From the NCBI GenBank assembly GCA_937923355.1, contig CALAIO010000255.1:1-8657 (forward strand): 8,657 nt of DNA, read 5' to 3'. The stretch is from an uncultured Rhizobiaceae group bacterium (lineage in GTDB: Bacteria > Pseudomonadota > Alphaproteobacteria > Rhizobiales > Rhizobiaceae). Shown here piece after piece: positions 1 through 6,728 of the stretch (positions are counted from its first letter, which is position 1; each line of letters starts with the position of its first letter). A model generated the notes under the pieces. The model was not told where the DNA came from. It searched no databases and was given only the letters and a program-made list of their open reading frames with translations. The position numbers and the translations under genes were made by a program.

Positions 1-171
1 GAAGTCCGTGCAAGCCAAGCTGCCCGCTGGGTGGTCTATGATGCACTTCGCAATGGCAATTACTTCCCGTGGGATTTCCAGCCGCTGCAAAAAGCCTCAG
101 AACGCTACATGCGCAATCATATGGACTTGAATATTCTGGAAGAACAAAACCGTTTTCCAAGAGGCGAATAA
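1..171 (+). CDS. betC: C-terminal end of choline-sulfatase (partial, 5' end outside window)
   Basis: Reading frame 1 is open from the first base to a TAA at 169-171, giving 56 residues of a protein whose body lies upstream of the window. The tail contains SQAARWVVYDAL, then WDFQPLQKASERYMRNHMDL, then LEEQNRFPRGE. This pattern (SQ..R, an alternating hydrophobic stretch, WDFQP, ASERYMRNH, a closing R-F/Y-P) matches my recollection of the choline-sulfatase C-terminal domain that follows the sulfatase fold. That enzyme hydrolyses choline-O-sulfate to choline and sulfate in the cytoplasm and feeds glycine betaine synthesis; in rhizobia it belongs to the bet genes. No bet gene follows here: the next gene is an unrelated reductase 84 bases downstream. 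The catalytic sulfatase motif is not in the window, so the identification rests only on the tail and could be wrong. Confidence 0.7.
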   Translation, partial: EVRASQAARWVVYDALRNGNYFPWDFQPLQKASERYMRNHMDLNILEEQNRFPRGE

Positions 172-197
172 AAAGTTTAAATTTTTTTATTTTGTTG

Positions 198-222
198 GGA
201 ACCAAATTCGCAGCGCAACATT
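198..222 (+). promoter_or_regulatory. Putative EcfG/RpoE2-type general stress promoter for the alkene reductase gene
   Basis: GGAAC at 198-202 is followed after 18 bases by TT at 221-222. This fits the GGAAC-N18/19-TT pattern described for RpoE2 of Sinorhizobium; the fuller -10 consensus CGTT is met only as CATT at 219-222. Transcription would begin around 228-232, leaving a leader of about 25 bases that contains the ribosome binding site at 246-251. Position and spacing suit the gene that starts at 256, and ene-reductases are plausible members of a stress regulon. The motif is short and was found by eye, so chance occurrence is possible. Confidence 0.4.
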
Positions 223-255
223 TATGGTCAGAACTTATCGTAAAACGAGGATTTC

Positions 256-1344
256 ATGACCAATACACAAGCGCTATTTGAACCGATTAAAATGGGATCA
301 ATCACCCTCAAGAACAGGGTTTTGATGGCGCCACTAACGCGCAATCGTGCGCACAGTGACGGAACGCCAAAAGACATGGCTGTTGAATATTATCAACAAC
401 GTGCGTCTGCCGGTTTAATAATTTCAGAAGCCACACAAATATCCGCTATGGGTAAAGGGTATTTGGACACTCCCGGTATTTATAATTCAGACCATGTTGA
501 AGCATGGAAGAAAATCACCGATGCTGTTCACGATGCAGACGGCAAGATTTATTGTCAGCTATGGCATGTAGGTCGCATTAGTCACACTTCCCTTCTTCCA
601 GATGGCAAACAACCAGTTTCTTCAAGCGCTATACAAGCCAAAGCCCAAACTTTTACAGCGAATGGTTTTGAGGATACATCAAAGCCTGTTGCGTTGGACA
701 AGGAAGGCATTGATGAAACAATCGCTGATTATGTAAACGCAAGTGAAATGGCGAAAAAGGCTGGCTTTGATGGTGTAGAAGTTCACGCTGCCAATGGTTA
801 TCTGATAGATCAGTTTTTACAAGACGGCGTAAATAAAAGAACGGACGAATATGGTGGTTCTGTTACAAATAGAACCCGATTTCTTAAAGAAGTAGTAGAA
901 GCAGTAACGTCTGTATGGAGTCCCTCTCAAGTTGGCATGCGCCTCTCGCCGCTTGGTCAGGCTAATGACATGAGCGAAAGCGCTCCCATCATATTGTTTG
1001 GCAATGTTTACGATTATGCCGTTGAAAAAGACTTGGCGTATCTGCATGTGGTTGAAAGCTTTCCCGACAATGAACAAAGCCCAGAAGACGAAGTGCTTAT
1101 GAAAGAATTGCGTGAAAAATACAAAGGTTTCTACATGGCGAATGGCGGGTATGATGGAAAATCTGGCGCGCAAGCCATTGAAAATAATCACGCTGAAGCT
1201 ATTTCCTACGGAAGACCTTTCATAGCCAACCCTGACTTGCCTGAACGCTATAGAACTAATTCTGAACTAAACGAAGCAGATCAAGATACATTCTACGGCG
1301 GTGGCAAAGAAGGTTACACAGATTATCCTTTTATGGATAAATAG
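256..1344 (+). CDS. Old Yellow Enzyme family alkene reductase (NemA/xenobiotic reductase-like)
   Basis: A 362-residue FMN-dependent NAD(P)H oxidoreductase, the full family length. It would reduce activated C=C bonds (enones, maleimides) and possibly nitrate esters or nitro compounds in the cytoplasm. Visible family features: LFEPIKMGSITLKNRVLMAPLTRNR at the N-terminus with T28 next to the flavin; QLWHVGRISH at 101-110; the substrate-binding pair H177/N180 in VHAANGYLIDQF with Y182 as likely proton donor; NKRTDEYGGSVTNRTRF at 193-209; R229 in MRLSP; NGGYD at 297-300; and the phosphate-binding SYGRPFIANPDLPERY at 317-332. The C-terminal YGGGKEGYTDYP closes the fold. The ATG at 256 is preceded by an AACGAGGA ribosome binding site. 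A possible stress promoter lies at 198-222, and its 3' UTR carries the structured element at 1352-1450. Residues alone do not fix the substrate, so no gene symbol is given. Confidence 0.95.
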   Translation: MTNTQALFEPIKMGSITLKNRVLMAPLTRNRAHSDGTPKDMAVEYYQQRASAGLIISEATQISAMGKGYLDTPGIYNSDHVEAWKKITDAVHDADGKIYCQLWHVGRISHTSLLPDGKQPVSSSAIQAKAQTFTANGFEDTSKPVALDKEGIDETIADYVNASEMAKKAGFDGVEVHAANGYLIDQFLQDGVNKRTDEYGGSVTNRTRFLKEVVEAVTSVWSPSQVGMRLSPLGQANDMSESAPIILFGNVYDYAVEKDLAYLHVVESFPDNEQSPEDEVLMKELREKYKGFYMANGGYDGKSGAQAIENNHAEAISYGRPFIANPDLPERYRTNSELNEADQDTFYGGGKEGYTDYPFMDK

Positions 1345-1351
1345 TCCCCCT

Positions 1352-1450
1352 TGAGTGGTTCAGGAATAGCATACGTTCAAACCTCCTCCCTCCATTTGAA
1401 CGTGAACAGCCTCCCCAGCACAGTATATTCTTGAACCACTCACCTCCCCC
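1352..1450 (+). ncRNA. Candidate anti-Shine-Dalgarno small RNA or 3' UTR element, cuckoo/CcsR (alpha-r14)-like
   Basis: Seen directly: an outer stem pairs 1352-1368 with 1426-1442 (17 pairs, one of them the G1363/T1431 wobble). Inside it a second perfect 9-bp stem pairs 1373-1381 with 1395-1403. The inner loop begins with CCTCCTCCC at 1382-1390. Two further CCTCC copies occur at 1410-1414 (in the internal loop) and 1443-1447 (just outside the outer stem). Known: CcsR/cuckoo RNAs of Rhodobacter and relatives, and alpha-r14 RNAs of rhizobia, are short stress-related RNAs that display CCUCCUCCC in hairpin loops and can pair with ribosome binding sites; CcsRs are processed from a 3' UTR. Here the element begins eight bases after the reductase stop codon, so processing from that mRNA is a natural inference. 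There is no clear dedicated promoter and no U-tract behind the outer stem, so its 3' end is unresolved. A palindromic repeat or MITE is the main alternative. Confidence 0.55.
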
Positions 1451-1539
1451 TTATCAACATGATATAAAAGTCTAATGATTGACTTTGCTTACCCACATGA
1501 AACAGTGATGTAAGATTCAAAAGTTTCATAGGGGAGCAC

Positions 1540-4377
1540 ATGGAAGGCTTGTTAGTTATAGCTGCGCTATTTTTTATTGCGCTGCCTTTGGTAAGTTTCA
1601 TTATGGTATTGGGTGCCAATGGCAGACTCAAACGCATTGAAGAACGTTTGGAGAAAACTGCGCAATTAGCAAACAGTGAAGCTAATGCACACAAGGAAAC
1701 CTTATCCCGACTAGTCGCAATCGAAGATTATCTGAATGAAGGCATATTGCCATCGCAAAAATCTTCAATGCCAGAAGCAATCAAAGATGATAAAACTACA
1801 GAGCCTGTAGAAAAAGCGGCCAGCACAGAAGAGATTGCAGATGAAGAATCTATAGAGCAACCTTCAAACGCAGAAGAAATCGATGAAACCCCAGAACTTG
1901 ATTATGCTGCAAGAGAAGAAACTTCAATTGATGAAGCGCCAAGCAACAACACTGCGTCCACTGCCCAATCTGCAAAAGCCACTCAGAAAGTCGATCTAGA
2001 AAGTCTTGTTGGAGGACGTTGGAGTGTCCTGCTAGGCGGATTTGCACTCGCTTTAGGTTTGATATTCTTAGTCCAATATACTATCGAAGCTGGACTGCTC
2101 GGGCCTGGCCCACGGATCGTCTTGGGCTTCCTATTCTCATTAGGATTATTTGGTACTGGCGAATGGTTGCGCCGCAGTGACAAGGACTTTGATTTACCCG
2201 TCTACACCAAGGCTGATGTGCCTGGCATTTTAACAGGTGCAGGCGCAATTGGCGCGTTTGCTACGCTTTATGCAGCGCATGCACTGTACGGCTTCATTGG
2301 ACCCAGCGTTGCCTTTGTCGGTCTCACGGTGATTGGCATTGGCACCATGTTGCTCTCCTCAGTCCATGGGCCAAAGCTGGCTGCCATAGGCGTCTTGGGT
2401 GCATATGTTGCACCACTATTGGTAGACAGCAGAGCCCCCAATCCAATTGCACTTGCACTACACGTCGTAACTGTAACAGCAGTTGTTATGGCCATCGCCA
2501 GACTACGCACATGGACATGGCTCGCCATTGCAGCAAGCGTTTTTTCCGCACTTTGGATTATTCTTGCAGCCCTAAATGTCGGCCCTTCAAACGGGTTGGC
2601 TGGTGCAATGATGGTCATAGCAATCACAGCAATTTTTATCGCAAGTTATGGCTGGCATGAATTTCAAAACAGACATATCGAAGATAGCGAAGGAAGCTGG
2701 GTAACAACCCTTTCATTTAGCTTGTTGACCATCGCCTTCATCGTACAACTTGGTGCAAACCAAGCGTTGCCAGAAACTGCCACTGCATTGATTACAGCAC
2801 TCATCATAATCGCTGGCGCTTGTATGGCGTCTTCACTGTCATCGACTGCTGTTCATGCAAGCATTATAATTTTGATAACTCTACTCACTTCAAAATTGAA
2901 CCTGCAAAATATTCCGGGCGTAAACACAACCGATGATTTTTTAAGAGGCATTGTACCAATTGATAGCTTCGACTTCCTGACAAACGTATTCCTTCTCGCC
3001 CTCCCTCCAGCCCTTCTCGCAGTTTGGGGCAGTTGGCGAAGCGTTGAATTTGCAAAGCGTCAGGCAGGATGGCTGGCATCCGCAGCAGCCGCAATCGCTT
3101 TCTTTGGATTATTGTTCACATATCTAAGACTAGCACCCTTTGAAACACGACCACTCATTGGAGCGGTGGGCATGGCAATTGCCTTGCTTCTTGTATTACT
3201 GACAGAAGCATTTTCCAGAAAGACATATCATGATGAAGAAGCACCAGCTTCCGCAGCCTTTGCAGTGGGTGCGGTGTCTTGTCTTTCCCTTTCATTGGCA
3301 ATTGCGGTAAGTCTTGGATGGTTGCCTCTTGCCTTTAGCTTAACCGCCCTCGGCGTGGCAGTTGTCTTCATTGCACGTCCTATTACCATCATTGCATGGC
3401 TCTCATTGGCAGCAGGCATATTGGCAGGCATATCACTCTGGTTCAACATGCCGCTTCAATATCCGAACGTTTCAAGCACATTGATTTTCAATGGCCTCAT
3501 TATATTGTTAGGCGTGCCATCACTCTGTCTGATTTTTGCTGGTGAGCTCTTGCGCTTTACCAATCAAGGCGACGTAGAACTCCCATCCAACGCACTTACC
3601 GCAATTGGGCTGGCAGTCTTCGGCTTGTTCATTGCAGTGGAAGTCGTTCACATCGTTAACGACGGTGACCTCGTCAATGCAAGACAATCCTTGGCAGAAA
3701 CATCAGGCCATGCACTGGCATCACTCTTCTTGGCATTCGGTTTAAGAAGACTGGCAAAATCAACTGGCCACACAGTCTTCACCTATGCTTCTCTTACGGC
3801 CTCAGCGATCAGTGTTGCCATCATAGCACTTGGACTACTGCTCGCGTTCAATCCATTCTTCGATGGCAAGCCAGTTGGAACCGGTGTGTTCTTTAATCTC
3901 CTGCTACCAGCCTATTTGCTTACAGGGCTGGCATCAGCAGCCATTGCACTATACTCTCGCGGCAATAGCCCAAGATGGTACACGCTGATGTATGCGGGTC
4001 TTTCAGGTGCGTTGTTATTTACTTTTGCAAGCTTGAGTTTGCGAAAAATCTTTCAAGGCGAAAGGCTCGCAAGTTACCTGCCAACCTCAGACCTTGAATT
4101 CTGGCTCTATTCACCCCTTTGGCTTGGTCTTGGCGCCATCATATTGGCGGTTGGCCTGCGCTATAATTCAATCGTCATTCGTGCAGCCTCAGGCATATTA
4201 ATCATGCTAACAATTTTGAAGGTATTCCTGCTCGACATGTCAGAGTTGGAGGGTTTCCTGCGTGCAATATCTTTCATCGGGCTGGGATTAAGCCTCATAA
4301 TCGTAGGCCGTTTTTATCAAAGACTACTAACGAGAGCTGCAAACTCGGAGAAAGCCGATCTGATAAAAACCTCATAA
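1540..4377 (+). CDS. DUF2339 domain-containing polytopic membrane protein
   Basis: A 945-residue predicted inner-membrane protein of unknown function. It begins with one membrane segment (about 3-25), then a charged, probably coiled-coil stretch (28-68), then an acidic low-complexity linker (about 75-150, rich in E, D, S, T and A). The DUF2339 core starts with DLESLVGGRWSVLLGG at 152-167 and the segment ending GEWLRR (208-212). About 25 further hydrophobic helices follow up to the family-typical end KVFLLDMSELEGFLRAISF and GLGLSLIIVGRFYQRLL. Length and architecture are normal for the family. The ATG at 1540 has a strong AGGGGAG ribosome binding site at 1530-1536. It is separated from the reductase by 195 bases that hold the CCTCC-rich element, whose CTCCCC runs are complementary to this ribosome binding site. 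DUF2339 proteins have no established biochemical role that I know of, so none is assigned. Confidence 0.93.
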   Translation: MEGLLVIAALFFIALPLVSFIMVLGANGRLKRIEERLEKTAQLANSEANAHKETLSRLVAIEDYLNEGILPSQKSSMPEAIKDDKTTEPVEKAASTEEIADEESIEQPSNAEEIDETPELDYAAREETSIDEAPSNNTASTAQSAKATQKVDLESLVGGRWSVLLGGFALALGLIFLVQYTIEAGLLGPGPRIVLGFLFSLGLFGTGEWLRRSDKDFDLPVYTKADVPGILTGAGAIGAFATLYAAHALYGFIGPSVAFVGLTVIGIGTMLLSSVHGPKLAAIGVLGAYVAPLLVDSRAPNPIALALHVVTVTAVVMAIARLRTWTWLAIAASVFSALWIILAALNVGPSNGLAGAMMVIAITAIFIASYGWHEFQNRHIEDSEGSWVTTLSFSLLTIAFIVQLGANQALPETATALITALIIIAGACMASSLSSTAVHASIIILITLLTSKLNLQNIPGVNTTDDFLRGIVPIDSFDFLTNVFLLALPPALLAVWGSWRSVEFAKRQAGWLASAAAAIAFFGLLFTYLRLAPFETRPLIGAVGMAIALLLVLLTEAFSRKTYHDEEAPASAAFAVGAVSCLSLSLAIAVSLGWLPLAFSLTALGVAVVFIARPITIIAWLSLAAGILAGISLWFNMPLQYPNVSSTLIFNGLIILLGVPSLCLIFAGELLRFTNQGDVELPSNALTAIGLAVFGLFIAVEVVHIVNDGDLVNARQSLAETSGHALASLFLAFGLRRLAKSTGHTVFTYASLTASAISVAIIALGLLLAFNPFFDGKPVGTGVFFNLLLPAYLLTGLASAAIALYSRGNSPRWYTLMYAGLSGALLFTFASLSLRKIFQGERLASYLPTSDLEFWLYSPLWLGLGAIILAVGLRYNSIVIRAASGILIMLTILKVFLLDMSELEGFLRAISFIGLGLSLIIVGRFYQRLLTRAANSEKADLIKTS

Positions 4378-4505
4378 CAGGGATACTTGACGTTTAATAA
4401 ATGCAAAACACACTAAATTTAAAGCCACTTCCCAAGTGAGCATAAATTATATTATAAATATGAAGCAATTCAAATTAAGCACACAGTCATTAAAAGCTAA
4501 AAACT

Positions 4506-4841
4506 ATGCTCTATAGATTATTCTACATAAGCCGCTGTGTAAAAAAGACTGCATTTGATGAAACAAATATTGCAAATCAAATCGTGAGCTTCGCAACCAT
4601 AAACAACCCTAAATTGGGCATTACTGGCGCAATGACGTTTGATGGCAATGACTTTGCTCAAATTCTAGAAGGCGAGAAATCTACAGTTCTCAAACTGTTT
4701 GAAAAAATAAAAGTAGATACCAGGCACGATAATGTTTCACTGATCAAAGATCAGGACATTCAGGCCAGACATTACGAAGAATGGGCGATGAAACATCTAG
4801 ATAGCTCTAATTATGATGAACTCGTGCGCGTGATGAATTAA
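4506..4841 (+). CDS. Stand-alone BLUF-domain blue-light sensor protein
   Basis: A 111-residue protein that is almost entirely a BLUF domain, which binds FAD non-covalently and senses blue light through hydrogen-bond rearrangement around the flavin. Key residues by comparison with AppA: Y7 in LFYISR (AppA Y21), N34 in NNPKLGITGAM (N45), Q52 in FAQILEG (Q63), W93 in WAM (W104) and M95 (M106). The DTRHDNVSL segment at 71-79 is also typical. The tyrosine-to-asparagine spacing is three residues longer than in AppA, suggesting a small insertion between strand 1 and helix 1. There is no output domain, so signalling would be by protein-protein contact, as in other short BLUF proteins. No good Shine-Dalgarno sequence precedes the ATG (AGCTAAAAACT), and the 128-base upstream gap is very AT-rich, with a small CACTT/AAGTG dyad at 4426-4438. 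It sits between DUF2339 and DUF3422 membrane-protein genes; a functional link is possible but unproven. Confidence 0.93.
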   Translation: MLYRLFYISRCVKKTAFDETNIANQIVSFATINNPKLGITGAMTFDGNDFAQILEGEKSTVLKLFEKIKVDTRHDNVSLIKDQDIQARHYEEWAMKHLDSSNYDELVRVMN

Positions 4842-4857
4842 AGTTAGTGTGACCCAA

Positions 4858-4908
4858 TTGACAAAGGTAACACTATTTATCTTTGCACGTAGGTCATTGT
4901 ATTATAAT
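4858..4908 (+). promoter_or_regulatory. Promoter-like region with dyad upstream of the DUF3422 gene
   Basis: The gap between the BLUF gene and the DUF3422 gene holds a perfect TATAAT at 4903-4908 and a perfect TTGACA at 4858-4863. They are 39 bases apart, too far to act as one promoter. The -35 position proper to the TATAAT carries only TTTGCA or CTTTGC (4881-4887). A 9-bp dyad with one G/T wobble pairs 4862-4870 with 4877-4885, covering the TTGACA and the weak -35, so it could be an operator or a weak RNA hairpin. The distance from TATAAT to the ATG (36 bases) suits a promoter for the gene at 4944. This is a by-eye motif call. Confidence 0.35.
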
Positions 4909-4943
4909 CAAAGAACACAATTTTCAAATAAGTTAATATATTT

Positions 4944-6215
4944 ATGACGTCTACCTCACCGAGCCAAAACTGGAATTTCCACGAAGCGCATTCTCAGCTT
5001 ATTGCTGAAACCCACGCAAGACCCGCACAATCCATTACAGGTCCTGCAGAGATAATTCACATTGCAGTTAAAACAAGTGATGAAATCGCGGATCAGTTTT
5101 TCCATGCACTTGATCCTGACAAGCAGGAAACAGGCCCAAGACACAGAACAGGCAAGTTGAACGGCATTCGCGTAAAACTTGAAAAACATACCGAGTTTTT
5201 GTCTTGCACCTTCTTTCAGGAATTGGGCAACAAAACAAATAAACATGACCTGCTGCAAATCATTAAAAGCAATTTCCCCGTATCTGAAACAGAAGTATAT
5301 GTGCTTTTGAAACTTTCAATTGTAAAATCCGTTCGGGAAATGCTGAAAATTCTTCCCATAGATCAGCGCATCTATGGCGGCAAAATGCGCGAAGGCATTG
5401 ATGCTCGCTCAACCTTCATACCAGATGAAGACGGCATGATACGCTTTGGTCTCTACGGTAAAAACCTGACAGGCGAAGAACTCGGAAGGCGCGTCCAACG
5501 CCTGATCGAAATGGAAACCTATCGAACCATGAGCCTGCTTGGTTTGCCGGTTGCAAGACGAGTTGGCAAAGACCTCTGGGCCTGTGAAAAAGAATTGGAA
5601 CAACTCACGCTTAAAGTTGGGCAAGAACCAAATTCAACACAAAACGATGATGAGAAACTTTTCCACGAGCTTTCCAATCTTTCAGAACGCAGCAATATTT
5701 TACTTACAGAAACACGCTACCGCTTTGCAGCAAGTCGCGCTTATTTCACACTTTTCCAACAACGTTTGGACAGTCTGGAAGAAGTAAAAGTTGGTGACGT
5801 ACAAACCATGAGCGGTTTTCTTCGCTCAAGAATTAATCCCGCAATGGCAACCATTGAAAGTACGGCAAAACGTCAGGAAACCCTGATGAACGATTTGTCT
5901 CGTGCCATTGTCTTATTGAGAACCCGCATTGAATTAAACCTCAACAAGGGTAATCAAGCGCTTCTCCAATCCATGGACAAGCGTCACGATCAGCAGTTGA
6001 AAATTTCGCAAACCGTTGAAGGCCTCTCTATCGTTGCCATAACCTATTATGCAGTCGGGCTTGTTTCTCACCTCCTAAAGGCATTGGCAAAACAGCCATG
6101 GGTACCCTTTTCAGCCACTGTTCTTACTGCGATATCTGTGCCGTTTATTCTAGTGATGGTCTGGTTCATGCTCAAACGCGTTCGCAAAGCGTGGGATGAC
6201 CGTCAGCAAAGCTGA
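4944..6215 (+). CDS. DUF3422 family membrane-anchored protein
   Basis: A 423-residue protein of the DUF3422 family, of unknown function. Family hallmarks: IAETHARP at 20-27, LEKHTEF at 79-85, IYGGKMREG at 143-151, RLIEMETYRTMSLLGLP at 186-202, and the C-terminal block RTRIELNLNKGNQALLQSMD (326-345) leading into QTVEGLSIVAITYYAVGL. The middle region (about 205-350) is rich in charged helical sequence and probably forms coiled coils. Two hydrophobic segments at about 361-380 and 390-410, followed by a basic tail (KRVRKAW), would anchor it in the inner membrane with a large soluble N-terminal part, probably cytoplasmic. An in-frame TAA at 4929-4931 excludes a longer form, and the domain starts near residue 16, which supports this ATG even though no Shine-Dalgarno sequence is visible. 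A TATAAT lies 36 bases upstream. Confidence 0.93.
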   Translation: MTSTSPSQNWNFHEAHSQLIAETHARPAQSITGPAEIIHIAVKTSDEIADQFFHALDPDKQETGPRHRTGKLNGIRVKLEKHTEFLSCTFFQELGNKTNKHDLLQIIKSNFPVSETEVYVLLKLSIVKSVREMLKILPIDQRIYGGKMREGIDARSTFIPDEDGMIRFGLYGKNLTGEELGRRVQRLIEMETYRTMSLLGLPVARRVGKDLWACEKELEQLTLKVGQEPNSTQNDDEKLFHELSNLSERSNILLTETRYRFAASRAYFTLFQQRLDSLEEVKVGDVQTMSGFLRSRINPAMATIESTAKRQETLMNDLSRAIVLLRTRIELNLNKGNQALLQSMDKRHDQQLKISQTVEGLSIVAITYYAVGLVSHLLKALAKQPWVPFSATVLTAISVPFILVMVWFMLKRVRKAWDDRQQS

Positions 6216-6328
6216 ACCATTCCTGAACAAGCGCGTCATTATATTGTGATTGTCCGTGACAGGCTGTTATTTGCAAGTGAAGTGTCATTGAAGGATAGTG
6301 AGTGCGAATTTAAACAGGAGATTTTCAT

Positions 6329-6703
6329 ATGAACCGTCGCACTTTCATCGCTTCAACTGCAGCCTTGGCACTTGCACCTGCTTTCTCACTACCAGCATTT
6401 GCTGCAGCCAGAAAAGGCAAATTCAGAGGTCAAAAAGGGAAAACAACAACAGGTGGCGTAACTGTTAAAGATGGTAAAATCATTCTGGAAAGCAATTTCT
6501 CATTCAGCGGCGCACCCGACCCCCGCATCGCATTTGGGAAGGGCGGTAAATTTTCAAAGAATACTGACTTTGCTGTTCTAAAGAAAAACAAGGGCAAGCA
6601 AAGTTACAAAATTCCGGCAAACTTAAACCCTGATGATTATGACACAGTCGTTCTTTGGTGTCGCAAGTTTTCTGTGCCACTAGGCTTTGCAAAAATCAAA
6701 TAA
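6329..6703 (+). CDS. Exported DM13-domain protein with twin-arginine-like signal peptide
   Basis: A 124-residue protein. Residues 1-25 form a signal peptide: MNRRTFIAS has the RRxF core of a Tat signal, followed by an alanine-rich hydrophobic stretch and a PAFA cleavage site. The mature part resembles a DM13 domain: KFRGQKGKTTTGGVTV, an F-x-F-x-G-A-P-D-P segment at 57-65, QSYKIP at 91-96, and the diagnostic VVLWCRKFSVPLGFAKI with a Trp-Cys pair at 110-111. DM13 domains have been proposed to act in redox or electron transfer through that cysteine, here the only cysteine in the protein; this role is hypothetical. The product is probably periplasmic. A good AGGAG ribosome binding site lies at 6316-6320. 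The gene follows DUF3422 by 113 bases and ends in a strong terminator, so it may be its own transcript or the last gene of a longer one. Confidence 0.85.
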   Translation: MNRRTFIASTAALALAPAFSLPAFAAARKGKFRGQKGKTTTGGVTVKDGKIILESNFSFSGAPDPRIAFGKGGKFSKNTDFAVLKKNKGKQSYKIPANLNPDDYDTVVLWCRKFSVPLGFAKIK

Positions 6704-6728
6704 ACCAGATTAATACTCTGGGGCAAAA

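Noticed and set aside
167..193. A/T-only hairpin (167-174 with 184-191) plus T-run after the choline-sulfatase gene, as a terminator
   Set aside because: The stem has no GC pair and only two or three T residues follow it, so it would be too weak to call as a terminator.
817..1191. Minus-strand open frame of 124 codons inside the reductase gene
   Set aside because: It lies opposite a well-conserved enzyme, resembles no family and has no visible ribosome binding site.
1479..1516. TTGACT at 1479-1484 as the -35 of a promoter for the DUF2339 gene
   Set aside because: No acceptable -10 lies 16-18 bases downstream; TAAGAT at 1511-1516 is 26 bases away.
2268..2627. Minus-strand open frame of 119 codons inside the DUF2339 gene
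   Set aside because: It is a shadow of a long alanine- and isoleucine-rich membrane protein gene; its composition reflects the opposite strand only.
3413..3434. Tandem GGCAGGCATA-like direct repeat
   Set aside because: It lies within the coding sequence of a hydrophobic helix, where repeated Ala-Gly-Ile codons explain it.
4387..4417. TTGACG at 4387-4392 with CACTAA or ACTAAA 18-19 bases on as the BLUF promoter
   Set aside because: The -10 is poor, and in such AT-rich sequence many equally good matches exist.
6244..6270. TTGTGA (6244-6249) and TGTTAT (6265-6270) as a promoter for the DM13 gene
   Set aside because: The spacing is only 15 bases and both hexamers are imperfect.
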